Below are positions 62,719 through 64,000 of a DNA stretch of 64,000 bases, piece after piece (position 1 is the first letter of the stretch; each line of letters starts with the position of its first letter). Origin of the DNA: Streptomyces sp. NBC_01591 (lineage in GTDB: Bacteria; Actinomycetota; Actinomycetes; Streptomycetales; Streptomycetaceae); the NCBI RefSeq assembly GCF_035918155.1, contig NZ_CP109327.1, positions 2,170,001 through 2,234,000 of the forward strand, given 5' to 3'. The notes beneath the pieces were generated by a model that made no database searches, had not been told where the DNA came from, and saw nothing but the letters and a program-made list of their open reading frames with translations. The position numbers and the translations under genes were made by a program.

Positions 62719-63479
62719 GCGGAAGCGCCACCCTTCACATATGCCTCGTAGCCCTCGTTCTCCAGCTTGTCGGCGAGCTCGGCGCCGCCGGACTCGGCAA
62801 TGCGGCCGTTGGCGAAGACGTGCACGAAGTCGGGCTTGATGTAGCGGAGGATCCGCGTGTAGTGCGTGATCAGCAGGGTGCCGACCTCGCCGGTCTCGCG
62901 GACCCGGTTGACGCCCTCGGAGACGATGCGCAGGGCGTCGACGTCCAGGCCGGAGTCGGTCTCGTCGAGGATCGCGACCTTCGGCTTGAGGAGCTCCAGC
63001 TGAAGGATCTCGTGGCGCTTCTTCTCGCCGCCGGAGAAGCCCTCGTTGACGTTGCGCTCGGCGAACGCCGGGTCCATCTGGAGCCGGCCCATCGTCTCCT
63101 TGACCTCCTTCACCCAGGTGCGCAGCTTGGGTGCCTCGCCGCGGACGGAGGTGGCGGAGGTGCGGAGGAAGTTGGAGACCGAGACACCGGGGATCTCGAC
63201 GGGGTACTGCATCGCGAGGAACAGACCGGCGCGGGCGCGCTCGTCGACGGTCATCTCCAGGACGTCCTCGCCGTCCAGGGTCACCGAACCGCTGGTGATC
63301 GTGTACTTGGGGTGACCCGCGAGGGAGTACGCGAGGGTGGACTTGCCGGACCCGTTGGGGCCCATGATGGCGTGGGTCTCGCCCTGCTTCACGATCAGGT
63401 CGACGCCCTTGAGGATCTCCTTCGTGGCGTTGTCGGCCTCGACGGAGACGTGCAGGTCGCGGATTTCAAGCGTTGCCAT
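62715..63479 (-). CDS. sufC: SufC Fe-S assembly ATPase
   Basis: ABC-type ATPase of the SufBCD scaffold, 254 residues. Walker A GPNGSGKST near residue 39, signature FSGGEKKRHEI and Walker B AILDETDSGLDVDAL are all intact. ATG 63479 begins the homologous part; 13 codons further upstream do not match. It lies seven bases after the Rieske gene and upstream of sufS in one transcript. Confidence 0.95.
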   Translation of the reverse strand: MATLEIRDLHVSVEADNATKEILKGVDLIVKQGETHAIMGPNGSGKSTLAYSLAGHPKYTITSGSVTLDGEDVLEMTVDERARAGLFLAMQYPVEIPGVSVSNFLRTSATSVRGEAPKLRTWVKEVKETMGRLQMDPAFAERNVNEGFSGGEKKRHEILQLELLKPKVAILDETDSGLDVDALRIVSEGVNRVRETGEVGTLLITHYTRILRYIKPDFVHVFANGRIAESGGAELADKLENEGYEAYVKGGASA

Positions 63480-63486
63480 GGGTGAC

Positions 63487-63804
63487 TCAGGACTCCTGGG
63501 TGACGGAGACGAGCACATCGTCCCCTTCGATCTTGACGGGGTATACGGGGACGGGGCGCGTCGCGGGAAGGCCGGACGGCTTGCCGGTGCGGAGGTCGAA
63601 GCTGGAGCCGTGCAGCCAGCACTCGATCATGCAGTCCTCGACCTCTCCCTCGGACAGTGAGACGTTCGCGTGCGAGCAGATGTCGTTGATCGCGTACACC
63701 TCGCCCTCGGTACGGACGACGGACACCGGGACGCCGTCGAGCTCCACCCGCTTCGGGGTGTCGTCCTCCAGCTCACTCAGCGCGCAGGCTTTGACGAAGG
63801 CCAT
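63487..63804 (-). CDS. Rieske-type ferredoxin within the SUF operon
   Basis: A 105-residue soluble Rieske [2Fe-2S] protein. The ligand pairs are CSHANVSL (Cys-x-His) and CWLHGSSFD (Cys-x-x-His). Annotation pipelines often call it a dioxygenase ferredoxin subunit, but its fixed place between sufD and sufC in actinobacteria points to a role in, or checking of, Fe-S assembly. Its ATG overlaps the sufD stop by one base. Confidence 0.9.
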   Translation of the reverse strand: MAFVKACALSELEDDTPKRVELDGVPVSVVRTEGEVYAINDICSHANVSLSEGEVEDCMIECWLHGSSFDLRTGKPSGLPATRPVPVYPVKIEGDDVLVSVTQES

Positions 63805-64000
63805 CAGACGGAGGCCTTCAGCTCGGCCTCGATCTTCTCCAGCAGCCGCGCCTCGACGTCCGGCAGACCGATCTGCTGGACGAGCTCGGCGAAGAAGCCG
63901 CGCACGACGAGCCGGCGGGCCTCCTCGGCACCGATGCCCCGGGACATCAGGTAGAAGAGCTGCTCGTCGTCGAACCGGCCGGTCGCGGAGGCGTGGCCGG
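63804..64000 (-). CDS. sufD: SufD Fe-S assembly protein, C-terminal end (partial)
   Basis: Only the last 65 codons are in the window. They read as the conserved SufB/SufD ending: GHASATGRFDDEQLFYLMSRG, then EEARRLVVRGFFAELV and a short helical tail. SufD partners SufB and SufC in the scaffold complex. The start lies beyond base 64000. Confidence 0.9.
   Translation of the reverse strand, partial: GHASATGRFDDEQLFYLMSRGIGAEEARRLVVRGFFAELVQQIGLPDVEARLLEKIEAELKASV

Noticed and set aside
63487..63804. Aromatic-ring dioxygenase ferredoxin subunit
   Set aside because: No oxygenase subunits are present and the gene is locked between sufD and sufC by overlaps, so an Fe-S assembly role fits better.

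Overview
The window is high-GC actinobacterial chromosome, almost certainly Streptomyces. The signs are the very high third-position GC, frequent GTG starts and ATGA-type stop/start overlaps, an LAETG sortase substrate of the SCO1860 family beside a cobalamin locus, a SpoIIE-type phosphatase, and a SUF operon with a separate Rieske protein. There is no rRNA, ordinary tRNA, transposase, prophage or CRISPR array. It reads as core chromosome with small mobile repeats.

Region 1 (0-14 kb). An alpha/beta hydrolase and a class II aldolase precede a phosphate transporter gene with a PHO box and a small membrane partner. A cobalamin riboswitch then leads cobD, cobQ, a fused chelatase ATPase, cobO and cobB. 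A ZIP transporter, a CbiG/CbiX mosaic gene and cobC follow. The corrin-ring methylase genes and cobN are absent, and the mosaic looks like the scar of a deletion.

Region 2 (14-27 kb). This holds the LAETG protein, an amidohydrolase, two PLP enzymes, a methyltransferase/membrane-protein pair, a VOC fusion, a PAS-GAF-SpoIIE-ATPase sensor phosphatase, a MarR remnant and a DsbA-family protein.

Region 3 (27-40 kb). Genes for oxidative uronate/aldarate breakdown lie in two pieces: an alpha-ketoglutarate semialdehyde dehydrogenase with an IclR regulator at 27.7-30.2 kb, and 5-dehydro-4-deoxyglucarate dehydratase plus uronate dehydrogenase at 37.9-40.0 kb. Similar palindromes (GTYC-N8-GAAY) sit in both control regions and suggest one regulon. 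Between them are a two-component system, a class B penicillin-binding protein and an MFS transporter.

Region 4 (40-44 kb). A tandem TerD protein and a small Tudor-like protein are followed by a TROVE (Ro60/Rsr) gene. Directly upstream of that gene, on the same strand, are three tandem Y RNA-like genes. Two carry a circularly permuted tRNA-like module and the middle one lacks it. This is the most interesting part of the window.

Region 5 (44-60.5 kb). This contains a PhoX-type phosphatase, a secreted nuclease, a FemX-like transferase, dapA and dapD (convergent), two drug-exporter-type genes, an HxlR-peroxiredoxin fusion, a TetR/SMR pair, a VOC gene whose start lies in a perfect hairpin, and a secreted beta-propeller-type protein. 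Two related MITE-like repeats both supply the TAG stop of a neighbouring gene.

Region 6 (60.6-64 kb). The SUF iron-sulfur operon (sufD partial, Rieske, sufC, sufS, sufU, sufT-like) runs leftward and ends at a strong terminator.
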